Shown: positions 1-6,112 of the stretch, in pieces
Layout: each line of letters begins with the position of its first letter
How positions within the stretch are numbered: the stretch's first letter is position 1
From: a bacterium
Lineage (GTDB): Bacteria; Krumholzibacteriota; Krumholzibacteria; LZORAL124-64-63
Length of the DNA: 13,365 nt
Direction: 5' to 3'
Assembly: GCA_003646045.1 (NCBI GenBank)
Contig: QNDV01000020.1
Span: 1 to 13,365 of the forward strand
Made by a program: the position numbers and the translations under genes
Notes under the pieces: generated by a model
Seen by the model: the letters and a program-made list of their open reading frames with translations, nothing else
Database searches by the model: none
Told to the model about the DNA's origin: nothing

Positions 1-629
1 ACGCCACCGGCCACCAGGCCGGCGATGTGGGCCATGTCAAAGACCAGCATCGCTTCGATCTCGTCGGCGATCGAGCGCAGCTTCTCGTAGTCCCAGAAGC
101 GTGGGTAGGCGCTGGCGCCGCCCACGATCATCTTCGGGCGCTCGGCCAGGGCCTGGTCGCGCAGACGATCGTAGTCGATGGTCTCGGTGCCTGCGGAGAC
201 CTCGTAGTGGATGGCTTCAAAGAGCAGTCCCGAGAAGTTAACCGGATGACCGTGGGTCAAGTGTCCGCCGTGGCTGAGGCTCAGCCCCAGCAGTTTGTCT
301 CCCGGCTTCAGCACCGACAGATAGGCCGTCATGTTGGCCGTCGAGCCGCTGTGGGGCTGGACGTTGGCACGCTCGGCCCCGAACAGGGCCATGGCCCGCT
401 TCTTGGCCAGGGTCTCGGCCTCGTCCACGTGGACGCAACCGCCGTAGTAGCGTTTGCCCGGATACCCCTCGGCGTACTTGTTGGTCAACACCGAGCCCGT
501 GGTCTGCATGACCGCTTCGCTGGTGAAGTTCTCGCTGGCGATCATCTCCAGCTGGCCACGCTGCCGTCCCAGTTCCGCCTCCAGGATGGTGGCGATCTGT
601 TCGTCCGTCCTGTGCACTTCGTCGTACAT
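1..629 (-). CDS. glyA: Serine hydroxymethyltransferase, N-terminal part (cut by window edge)
   Basis: PLP enzyme of the cytosol that interconverts serine plus tetrahydrofolate with glycine plus 5,10-methylene-THF. About 209 N-terminal codons are visible and the reading frame runs off the left edge, so the PLP-binding lysine lies outside the window. Visible family signatures, in order: the IASENF segment, [25 protein letters not shown], the glycine/histidine-rich [16 protein letters not shown], and [10 protein letters not shown], whose Asp contacts the PLP ring nitrogen in this family. Two ATG codons are possible. The one at 635 forms TAATG with the rpiB stop but has GGGAG only 2 nt away. The one at 629 has GGGAG (642-638) at 8 nt, so I chose it; using 635 adds only Met-Val. 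Directly downstream of rpiB, probably co-transcribed and translationally coupled. Confidence 0.97.
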   Translation of the reverse strand, partial: MYDEVHRTDEQIATILEAELGRQRGQLEMIASENFTSEAVMQTTGSVLTNKYAEGYPGKRYYGGCVHVDEAETLAKKRAMALFGAERANVQPHSGSTANMTAYLSVLKPGDKLLGLSLSHGGHLTHGHPVNFSGLLFEAIHYEVSAGTETIDYDRLRDQALAERPKMIVGGASAYPRFWDYEKLRSIADEIEAMLVFDMAHIAGLVAGG

Positions 630-634
630 GACCA

Positions 635-1090
635 TTACTCCCGGTTCATGTGATCGTCTTCGTAGGTCGTGATGATGTCGACACGCCGCCCGTGCCGCCC
701 ACCCTCGAAGGTCGCCCCCAGCCAGGCATCGAAGATACGCCAGGCCAGGTCCGGATCCACGCCGTCGCCACTGAGACACAGGACATTGCTGTCATTGTGC
801 TGCCTGGTGGTTCGGCCCTGGTCCTCGGTGAAACAGAGACTCGCCCGGACACCCTTGACCTTGTTGGCAGCGATGCTCATGCCGATTCCCGAGCCGCAGA
901 TCAATACCCCGGCAGCGGCCTGGCCCCCGGCCACGAGTTCTCCCACCGCCAGGGCGGGCCCGGGGTAATCGGCCGACTCGGTGCCGAAGCAGCCCTCGTC
1001 CCTGACCGTTATGTCGCGCTCGCGGAGTTTCTCGCTGATCAGGACCTTGTGGGCGAAACCCCGATGATCAGAACCGATGGCGATCAACAT
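635..1090 (-). CDS. rpiB: Ribose-5-phosphate isomerase B
   Basis: Cytosolic isomerase of the RpiB/LacAB family interconverting ribulose-5-phosphate and ribose-5-phosphate in the non-oxidative pentose phosphate pathway. At 151 residues it is full length for the family. Visible motifs: SDHRG (residues 7-11), DYP (41-43), the phosphate-loop/catalytic segment LICGSGIG with Cys65 where the family has its general base, RQHNDSNVL with His98, and the C-terminal [10 protein letters not shown]. The ATG at 1090 is preceded by AAGGA about 10 nt upstream. Its first codons overlap the end of a possible small ORF, and its TAA overlaps a candidate glyA ATG by one base (TAATG). The rpiB-glyA pair is a common bacterial arrangement and fits shared control of R5P and glycine supply. 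Confidence 0.97.
   Translation of the reverse strand: MLIAIGSDHRGFAHKVLISEKLRERDITVRDEGCFGTESADYPGPALAVGELVAGGQAAAGVLICGSGIGMSIAANKVKGVRASLCFTEDQGRTTRQHNDSNVLCLSGDGVDPDLAWRIFDAWLGATFEGGRHGRRVDIITTYEDDHMNRE
638..642 (-). promoter_or_regulatory. Ribosome binding site that decides the glyA start
   Basis: GGGAG at the very end of the rpiB coding sequence. It sits 8 nt from the ATG at 629 but only 2 nt from the ATG at 635, so the downstream ATG is the better start for glyA. Confidence 0.5.
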
Positions 1091-1203
1091 GTTCCGTGTG
1101 TCCTTCCCGTACCCGTCAGGTCTTCGTCCACGAGGGCCAGAAGGTTCTCATACGGCACTCCAAGCCTGCCGCCCAACCTGCTGTCCCGTTTAATCTTCAA
1201 CAC
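1084..1203 (-). CDS. Possible 39-residue small protein upstream of rpiB
   Basis: An open frame beginning at GTG (TTG is the next codon) encodes 39 residues with a protein-like composition: a basic N-terminus (MLKIKRDSRLGGR), then a segment reading VPYENLLALVDEDLTG, ending in Cys. Its TGA overlaps the rpiB start by 7 nt (ATGTTGA), an overlap typical of translationally coupled operon genes. Against it: the upstream GGA is weak and 9 nt away, the start is not ATG, a stop lies 5 codons before the GTG, and third-position GC looks lower than in the neighbouring genes. I do not recognise the product. It could be a real small protein, a coupling leader, or a chance frame. Confidence 0.3.
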   Translation of the reverse strand: MLKIKRDSRLGGRLGVPYENLLALVDEDLTGTGRTHGTC

Positions 1204-1242
1204 AATATACTGTCCGGTTCACAATCCGGGCCGAGTCTCCAT

Positions 1243-1251
1243 ATTCTACCA
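1243..1251 (-). promoter_or_regulatory. Candidate extended -10 promoter for rpiB-glyA
   Basis: The minus strand reads TGG followed by TAGAAT, an extended -10 (TGnTATAAT-like, 5 of 6 in the hexamer), just past the tsaC stop. No good -35 lies 16-18 nt upstream, which extended -10 promoters tolerate. The predicted start near 1236 would give a leader of about 146 nt before rpiB that contains the possible small ORF. Weak evidence, because a single motif can occur by chance. Confidence 0.3.
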
Positions 1252-1260
1252 TGTCCAACA

Positions 1261-1887
1261 TTAGAACCCCCCCGGGGGGAGGTCAAGACCAGCAACATCC
1301 GGTGAGGCGCAGGGACCTTCGCGCAGGATCAGCGGTGGCCAGACGGTCAGGTCCACCAAGGCACTGGGACGCGTCGAGATGGCCTCTGCTCCACCGCCCG
1401 GATCGTACACTCCATCCACCGTCTCCCGGAAGATCTCCGTGGCCGCAGCCAGCGTAGGGTCCGGAACCTCACCCGAACGATTGGCGCTGGTGGAGACCAC
1501 CGGCACACCCACGTCTGCCAGCAGTTTCCGCAGGCCGGACATGCCCGGCACCCTCACGGCCACCGTGTCATCGTCGGTTGTAACATCCCGGGGCAATTCC
1601 GGCAAAGCAGGTAGAATCAAAGTGTAAGGTCCCGGCCAACAGCGTTCTGCGTATGAGCGCTGCCTTGGAGTGAGGGTAGCCACGTCCGCCACCGCATCCA
1701 GTGAAGCAGCCAGCAACAACAGGGGTTTGGCCGGATCGCGCTGTTTGATTTCGGAAATGCGAGCCAGTGCTTCGGGACGGTCCATCCGTGCATGCAGTCC
1801 AGGGAGGGTGTCGGTGGCCATCAGCAAGACACCGCCCGCCTCCAGGAGGCGGGCGGCTTCGACCCGGTTCACCAGGGGCGCGGCCAC
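1261..1887 (-). CDS. tsaC: L-threonylcarbamoyladenylate synthase (Sua5/YciO/YrdC family)
   Basis: Makes threonylcarbamoyl-AMP from threonine, bicarbonate and ATP, the first step of t6A37 modification in ANN-decoding tRNAs. The 208 residues match the short TsaC/YrdC form, with no Sua5 C-terminal domain. Visible motifs: TDTLPGL (25-31; most relatives have TDTVYGL), the basic loop around KQRDPAKPL (48-56), WPGPYTLIL (84-92), RVP (112-114), STSANRSG (132-139), PSALVDL (174-180) and ILREG (187-191). The start is GTG, 2 nt after the purE stop. The C-terminus reads LPPGGF and is encoded by a run of Cs followed by a run of Gs. Last gene of a purD-purE-tsaC unit. A YciO-type paralogue of unknown function is the alternative, but the substrate-loop motifs favour TsaC. 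Confidence 0.9.
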   Translation of the reverse strand: MAAPLVNRVEAARLLEAGGVLLMATDTLPGLHARMDRPEALARISEIKQRDPAKPLLLLAASLDAVADVATLTPRQRSYAERCWPGPYTLILPALPELPRDVTTDDDTVAVRVPGMSGLRKLLADVGVPVVSTSANRSGEVPDPTLAAATEIFRETVDGVYDPGGGAEAISTRPSALVDLTVWPPLILREGPCASPDVAGLDLPPGGF

Positions 1888-1889
1888 GT

Positions 1890-2381
1890 TCAGCGTCCGC
1901 CCCGCGCCAGTTCCTTGCCATAATCCGTCAGGGCGGCAGCCACCTTCTTGTCACCCAGGGCCAGGATCCGCGCCGCCAACACCGCCGCGTTGCGAGCCCC
2001 GGCACTGCCGATGGCCACCGTGGCTACCGGCACTCCCGGGGGCATCTGCACCATGGACAGCAGGGCATCCACTCCCGCGAGGGGCCCCGAGGCCACGGGC
2101 ACGCCGATTACCGGCTTCGGTGTGAGGGACGCCACCACTCCGGGCAGATGGGCGGCCATGCCTGCCAGGGCAATATAGATTTCTGTGCCCCCCTTGTCCC
2201 CGCGACGCAGGACCCGCTTCAGCTTCTCCGGCTGCCGGTGCGCCGAGGCCACCTCCACGCCGTAGGTCAGACCGAAACGGTCCAGCAGGGGCTTCATCTT
2301 CTCGATTACCGGCAGGTCACTGGTACTGCCCAGCAGCACCATGACACGAGGTTCCTTCTTGGTCCTGGTGGCGGCTGCCAT
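1890..2381 (-). CDS. purE: N5-carboxyaminoimidazole ribonucleotide mutase (class I PurE)
   Basis: Moves the carboxyl group of N5-CAIR to carbon 4, giving CAIR, in de novo purine synthesis. The 163 residues cover one full PurE domain with no PurK fusion. Motifs: GSTSDLPV (18-25), SAHRQP (46-51) with His48 at the catalytic position, AGMAAHLPG (73-81), PVIGVPV (90-96) and [15 protein letters not shown] (111-125). The SAHR and AAHLPG signatures are those of class I mutases rather than class II AIR carboxylases, so a purK should exist elsewhere in the genome. The ATG is supported by AAGGAG (2394-2389) at 7 nt, inside the end of purD. The stop and start are 2 nt apart from purD upstream and from tsaC downstream. 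Confidence 0.97.
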   Translation of the reverse strand: MAAATRTKKEPRVMVLLGSTSDLPVIEKMKPLLDRFGLTYGVEVASAHRQPEKLKRVLRRGDKGGTEIYIALAGMAAHLPGVVASLTPKPVIGVPVASGPLAGVDALLSMVQMPPGVPVATVAIGSAGARNAAVLAARILALGDKKVAAALTDYGKELARGGR

Positions 2382-2383
2382 GA

Positions 2384-3703
2384 TCAGGCTCCTTCGCTGC
2401 CGGCGATGTCGCGGCGGTAGGTGAGTCCCTCGAAGTGTGTTTCGTCCAACAGGGCATAGGCCGCCGAGCGTGCGGCCGCCAGATCAGACCCCGTACCGAC
2501 GGCGCCCAGCACCCGCCCCCCGTCGGTGACCAGCGTCCCCTCCAGGCTGGCGGTCCCGGCCTGTATCATCCAGCGATCCTCCCCCTCACTGGCAGGCAGC
2601 TCGATGGGCTTGCCCTTGGCATAGCTGCCAGGATAACCATCCGAAGCGCCCACCACCACGATGGCGTGGCGTGACCAGTCCGTCAGGCCCGCTCCGGTCC
2701 AGACTGCAGGCGCCCCGGCCGCCGGTGCGTGCAGTCCCTGTAGATAGGCCCCCAGGGCTCCGTCGGCCGCAGCCTGGCAAAGCTCGTAGAGATCACCAGT
2801 CAACAGAGGCAGGACCACCTGGGTCTCAGGGTCGCCGAAGCGGCAGTTGAACTCGAGCACCGAGGGCCCGTTGTCCGTCAACATCAACCCGGCGTAGAGT
2901 ACTCCCCGGTAGGGGATGTCACGGCGCCGCAGCTCCGCCAGCACCGGCAGGACGAACCTGGTATCGATTTCGGCCATGAGGTCTTCCGGCAGGTCCACCG
3001 GGGCAAAAGCCCCCATGCCACCGGTGTTGGGACCCTTGTCTCCCTCGCCGATGCGTTTGTGGTCCCGGCTCGGTGCCAGCAGGCAGTAGTCCTGCCCGTC
3101 GGTAACGATCAGGACCGACAACTCGGGACCGAACATGCAATCCTCAAGCAGGATCCGCAGACCTGATTGGCCGAAGGTCTGGTCATCCAGACAGGCGCGG
3201 ATGTGGACCTCGGCCTCGTCCCGTGTGGAACAAACCGCCACCCCCTTGCCCTGGGCCGCCCCGCAGGCCTTGACCACTATGGGCAGTTCAGCCGTATCCA
3301 GATGCTTCAGCGCCTGGTCCGAGCTGCTGAAGGCCTGGTAGTGCGCCGTGGGCACGCCCGCCGCCGTCAGCACCTCCTTGGCGAATTCCTTGTCGCCCTC
3401 CAGCCTGGCCCCCATGGCCCCCGGGCCGAATACGGAAATGCCGGCCCGGTGCAGGTGATCAGCCAGACCGTTGATAAGCGGATCCTCCGGTCCGACCACG
3501 ACCAGGTCGATGTTGTTTCGTTGGCAGAAGTCCGTCACTGCCACGGAATCCATGGGATCCAGATCCACATTGGTGGCATGAACTGCCGTGCCGGGATTGC
3601 CCGGGGCAGCGAATATCTCGGGCTTGCGGGACGAAGCCGCCATTTGGCGCACGAGCGCGTGCTCCCGACCACCGGCTCCGACAACTAGTACCTTGGGGGG
3701 CAT
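2384..3703 (-). CDS. purD: Phosphoribosylamine-glycine ligase (GAR synthetase)
   Basis: ATP-grasp ligase joining phosphoribosylamine and glycine to form glycinamide ribonucleotide, the second step of purine synthesis. Its 439 residues are a normal monofunctional length. In order: N-terminal VVGAGGREHAL (7-17) and APGNPGTA (33-40), VVGPEDPL (69-76), the ATP-grasp glycine loop (145-155), RDHKR (213-217), GPNTGGMGAF (224-233), YRGVLYAGLML (265-275), EFNCRFGDPETQ (284-295), and a C-terminal domain with ASDGYPGSY and GGRVLGAVG. The ATP-grasp loop reads KACGAAQGKGV where most relatives have KADGLAAGKGV; the lysines and glycines are kept, so activity is expected. The ATG is preceded by GGAG at 5 nt. 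First gene of purD-purE-tsaC, with a candidate promoter in its 102-nt leader. Confidence 0.97.
   Translation of the reverse strand: MPPKVLVVGAGGREHALVRQMAASSRKPEIFAAPGNPGTAVHATNVDLDPMDSVAVTDFCQRNNIDLVVVGPEDPLINGLADHLHRAGISVFGPGAMGARLEGDKEFAKEVLTAAGVPTAHYQAFSSSDQALKHLDTAELPIVVKACGAAQGKGVAVCSTRDEAEVHIRACLDDQTFGQSGLRILLEDCMFGPELSVLIVTDGQDYCLLAPSRDHKRIGEGDKGPNTGGMGAFAPVDLPEDLMAEIDTRFVLPVLAELRRRDIPYRGVLYAGLMLTDNGPSVLEFNCRFGDPETQVVLPLLTGDLYELCQAAADGALGAYLQGLHAPAAGAPAVWTGAGLTDWSRHAIVVVGASDGYPGSYAKGKPIELPASEGEDRWMIQAGTASLEGTLVTDGGRVLGAVGTGSDLAAARSAAYALLDETHFEGLTYRRDIAGSEGA
2389..2394 (-). promoter_or_regulatory. Ribosome binding site of purE
   Basis: AAGGAG, the best Shine-Dalgarno match in the purine operon, lies inside the last codons of purD, 7 nt before the purE ATG. 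It fixes that start and allows independent initiation. Confidence 0.7.
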
Positions 3704-3731
3704 ATCTGCTCCATCCTCCGGAAACGAATGA

Positions 3732-3745
3732 CGGCACCAGTGCCG
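3732..3745 (-). repeat. Palindrome in the purD leader (possible operator or hairpin)
   Basis: CGGCAC-CA-GTGCCG: perfect 6-bp arms with a 2-bp centre, between the predicted purD transcription start and the ribosome binding site. The geometry suits a repressor half-site pair better than an RNA hairpin with such a tight loop. It does not resemble the AT-containing E. coli PurR operator (ACGCAAACG-type). Function unknown. Confidence 0.3.
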
Positions 3746-3756
3746 CTCTGCCGCCG

Positions 3757-3786
3757 ACTCTACCCGATTTCATATTGCAGGGACAA
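3757..3786 (-). promoter_or_regulatory. Candidate sigma70 promoter for purD-purE-tsaC
   Basis: The minus strand reads TTGTCC (3786-3781), 18 nt, then TAGAGT (3762-3757): 4 of 6 matches in each hexamer, starting 20 nt past the carbamate kinase stop. The predicted start is near 3750, giving a leader of about 47 nt. It would separate the purine genes from the upstream aminotransferase/carbamate kinase unit. Confidence 0.4.
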
Positions 3787-3805
3787 GGATGATCGGCCAG
3801 GGCGC

Positions 3806-4765
3806 TCAATCCGGCACGATGCTGGTACCTGCCGTGCCGGCGACCGCTTCGAGAATGGAATGCGGTGCGGTGATCACCACTCGCCGCCCACCCGCCTCGA
3901 GAAAACCAAGGGCGGCCTCGATCTTGGGACCCATACTGCCGGCAGGGAATTCGCCGGCGGCCAGCATGGCGGCCGCACGCCCAGCCGGCAGGATATCCAA
4001 CTCCTCCTGGGACGGCGTACCGAATCCGGCGCAGACCTTTTCGATCTGGGTGACGATGACCAGGGTATCGGCCCCGACCAGGCGGCCCAACAGATCGCTG
4101 GCCCGGTCCTTGTCGATCACCGCATCCACTCCTTCGAGTTCACCCGCGGCGTTGCGGATCACCGGCACACCACCGCCGCCAGCGGCAATAGTCAGGACAT
4201 CGGCATCGAGCAGGGCTTTGATCGCTTCCCACTCCACTACTTCCACCGGACGCGGACTGGGAACCACGCGCCGCCAACCACGCCCCGCATCCTCGACCAC
4301 TGTCCAGCCGAACTCCTCGCGCACGCGTTGAGCCTCATCCTCGCTGTAGAAGGGGCCGATGGGTTTGGTGGGAGTATCGAAAGCCGGATCAGCAGGATCC
4401 ACCCTGACCTGGGTGACGATGGTCGCCACCGGTTTGGCGATTCCCTCGGCACGCAGAGCGTTCTGCAGCGCTTGCTGCAGCATGTAGCCCAGCCCACCCT
4501 GGCTATCCGCACCGCAGACGTACATGGGCATGGCCGGAATACCGTGCAGCGCCTGGCCGGCGTCACCCCGCAGCACGATGTTTCCCACCACTGGCCCGTT
4601 GCCGTGGCTGAGTACCACTTCATGCCCCAGGGAAGCCAACCGGGCGACCTGATCCATGGTCGCCCGCGTGATAGCCATTTGCTGGTCGAATGTGCCTTCC
4701 TGGCCCGCCGGAATGATGGCGTTGCCCCCGAGGGCCAGGACCATGCGCAGCGGAGCGTCAGCCAT
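3806..4765 (-). CDS. arcC: Carbamate kinase
   Basis: Amino-acid-kinase-fold enzyme, cytosolic, catalysing the reversible transfer between carbamoyl phosphate plus ADP and carbamate plus ATP. Its 319 residues are a full-length single domain. Motifs in order: ALGGNA (11-16), SHGNGPVVGN (53-62), GADSQGGLGYMLQQ (85-98), TQVRVDPADPAF (119-129) followed by TKPIGPFY (133-140), VPSPRPVEVVE, AAGGGGVPV (194-202), DAVIDKDRAS (214-223) and GSMGPK (276-281). SDSQGG- and KPIGPFY-type segments are typical of carbamate kinase rather than of aspartokinase or glutamate kinase. The ATG lies inside the end of the aminotransferase gene (8-nt overlap), with only a weak GGTGAG upstream, so coupling is likely. No arcA, arcB or arcD is visible here, which leaves its pathway unresolved. 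The arcC symbol denotes the family, not the arginine deiminase pathway. Confidence 0.95.
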   Translation of the reverse strand: MADAPLRMVLALGGNAIIPAGQEGTFDQQMAITRATMDQVARLASLGHEVVLSHGNGPVVGNIVLRGDAGQALHGIPAMPMYVCGADSQGGLGYMLQQALQNALRAEGIAKPVATIVTQVRVDPADPAFDTPTKPIGPFYSEDEAQRVREEFGWTVVEDAGRGWRRVVPSPRPVEVVEWEAIKALLDADVLTIAAGGGGVPVIRNAAGELEGVDAVIDKDRASDLLGRLVGADTLVIVTQIEKVCAGFGTPSQEELDILPAGRAAAMLAAGEFPAGSMGPKIEAALGFLEAGGRRVVITAPHSILEAVAGTAGTSIVPD

Positions 4766-5927
4766 TTCTCACCGCAGCTACGAACTCGGCAAAGCGGGAC
4801 AGGGCCTTCTTGATGTTGTCCTGGCTGTTGGCATAGCTGAAGCGCAGGAAACCCTCGCCTTCGGCACCGAACGAGGTACCGGCCAGGGCCGCCACGCCAA
4901 AGTCGTCCAGCAACTTCTGCTCCACCTGCTTGCTCGTCAGCCCCAATTCGGAGATGTTGGCGAACACGTAGAAGGCACCGCGCGGCCTTTTGCAACTGAC
5001 ACCCTCAATGGCGTTGAGACCGTCGACGAGCAGGTCACGCCTCACCTTGAATTCGGCGACCATGGCCCGCACCGCGTCCTGGGGGCCGGTCAACGCCTCG
5101 GCACCGGCAACCTGGGTGAAGGCCGCAGTGCAACTGGTGCAGTTGGTCTGCAGCTTGGCGACGGCATCGGCCAGGGTGACCGGCATGATGCCGTAGCCCA
5201 GGCGCCAGCCCGTCATGGCATAGGTCTTGGAGTGCCCTTCGAGGATGATCGTCCGCTCGAGCATACCCGGCCGTGTGGAAATCGAGTCGTGGGTTCCGTC
5301 ATAAACGATCTGGCTGTAGATCTCGTCACTCAACACCCAGAAATCGTGTTTGAGCGCCAACTCGGCAATGGCATCAAGGTCGGAGGATGCCAATACGCCG
5401 CCGGTGGGATTCTGGGGCGAATTGATGATCAACATTTTGGTCTTGTCGCTGACCCTGACCTTGAGATCCTCAATGTCGAAACTGAAATCGTTCTCTTCCC
5501 TCAGCGGCAGCGGCACAGCCTTGGCCTCGAGGAATTTTATCATCGACTCGTAGATGGGAAACCCGGGGTTGGGATAGACGACTTCGTCACCAGGATCCAC
5601 CAACGCCAGCAACGGGAAGAAAATGATGGGCTTGCCACCGGGCACGATGACCACGTTCTCGGCAGTGACATCGATACCCCTGTCCCGTGCGATATGCTCC
5701 GCAAACACCTTGCGTACATCCGGCAGACCCGCCGCCGGACCGTAATGGGTGTAGCCGTTCTGGAGTGCCCAGACACCCTTGTCGATGACGTTCTGCGGCG
5801 TGTCGAAATCAGGTTCGCCGATTTCCAGGTGGACGATATCACGACCTTCGGCCTCGAGGGCCTTGGCACGGGCCAGGACCGCGAAAGCGGTCTCAGTGCC
5901 CAGGTTCTGCATCCGCTTGGCCAGCAT
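4758..5927 (-). CDS. PLP-dependent aminotransferase, class I/II (aspartate aminotransferase-like)
   Basis: Fold-type I aminotransferase of 389 residues, full length. It shows the N-terminal HLEIGEPDFDTP (33-44), YTHYGPAAGLPDVR (59-72), NSPQNPTGG (169-177) with the substrate/PLP-binding Asn173, SDEIYSQIVYDG (200-211) with Asp201 and Tyr204, the Schiff-base lysine Lys234 in GHSKTYAMTGWRLGY, and the carboxylate-binding Arg362 in LRFSYA. Such enzymes use aspartate, alanine, aromatic or prephenate substrates; the substrate cannot be read from the sequence. The lysine motif has His where Phe is commoner (SFSKxY type), and the segment before the first core helix reads VPGGKPIIFF. The ATG is supported by GGGAG at 6 nt. 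It overlaps carbamate kinase by 8 nt, so the two are probably one transcript from a promoter at 6060-6032. Confidence 0.93.
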   Translation of the reverse strand: MLAKRMQNLGTETAFAVLARAKALEAEGRDIVHLEIGEPDFDTPQNVIDKGVWALQNGYTHYGPAAGLPDVRKVFAEHIARDRGIDVTAENVVIVPGGKPIIFFPLLALVDPGDEVVYPNPGFPIYESMIKFLEAKAVPLPLREENDFSFDIEDLKVRVSDKTKMLIINSPQNPTGGVLASSDLDAIAELALKHDFWVLSDEIYSQIVYDGTHDSISTRPGMLERTIILEGHSKTYAMTGWRLGYGIMPVTLADAVAKLQTNCTSCTAAFTQVAGAEALTGPQDAVRAMVAEFKVRRDLLVDGLNAIEGVSCKRPRGAFYVFANISELGLTSKQVEQKLLDDFGVAALAGTSFGAEGEGFLRFSYANSQDNIKKALSRFAEFVAAVRNG

Positions 5928-6031
5928 GGTATTCTCCCATTCACAGGCGTGTCAGGCTACTGGACCGGAGAAGCGTGGCTGTAGCATCGGGGATGCGTGG
6001 CGTTTGCTTCTGGTGGTCCCTGAGGTTCTGA

Positions 6032-6060
6032 AACGTAGACAGCAGAACATGCCAAGTCAA
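6032..6060 (-). promoter_or_regulatory. Sigma70-type promoter for the aminotransferase-carbamate kinase operon
   Basis: The minus strand reads TTGACT (6060-6055; 5 of 6), a 17-nt spacer, then TACGTT (6037-6032; the first two and last positions match). The predicted start is near 6025, with a leader of about 97 nt. The -35 box lies directly against the inverted repeat of the insertion sequence, so the element may have replaced any upstream activator region. The leader holds an imperfect direct repeat beginning GCCACGC but no convincing hairpin. Confidence 0.5.
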
Positions 6061-6087
6061 TAGTTGTGCCTCCGAAAATGTGTCCGG
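6059..6087 (+). repeat. Left terminal inverted repeat of the insertion sequence
   Basis: 29 bp matching the reverse complement of 7258-7286 at 27 positions. The first 19 are identical, with mismatches at positions 20 and 27. It contains the core GTTGTGCCTCCGAAA. Confidence 0.92.
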
Positions 6088-6112
6088 TCCGATCCCTGCG
6101 ATCCGGCCGAAT

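Noticed and set aside
1267..1279. Run of seven Cs then six Gs at the tsaC 3' end as a rho-independent terminator.
   Set aside because: It encodes the PPGG of the tsaC C-terminus, leaves almost no loop, and is followed by TTCTAATG rather than a T-run on the transcribed strand.
5932..6048. A frame of about 32 codons in the aminotransferase leader opening with MFCCLRF.
   Set aside because: It begins inside the promoter spacer upstream of the predicted transcription start and has no ribosome binding site.
6080..6112. GTG at 6080 as the transposase start.
   Set aside because: It lies within the left inverted repeat, and the 11 added residues precede the zinc-ribbon domain without adding a motif. 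The ATG at 6113 is preferred.
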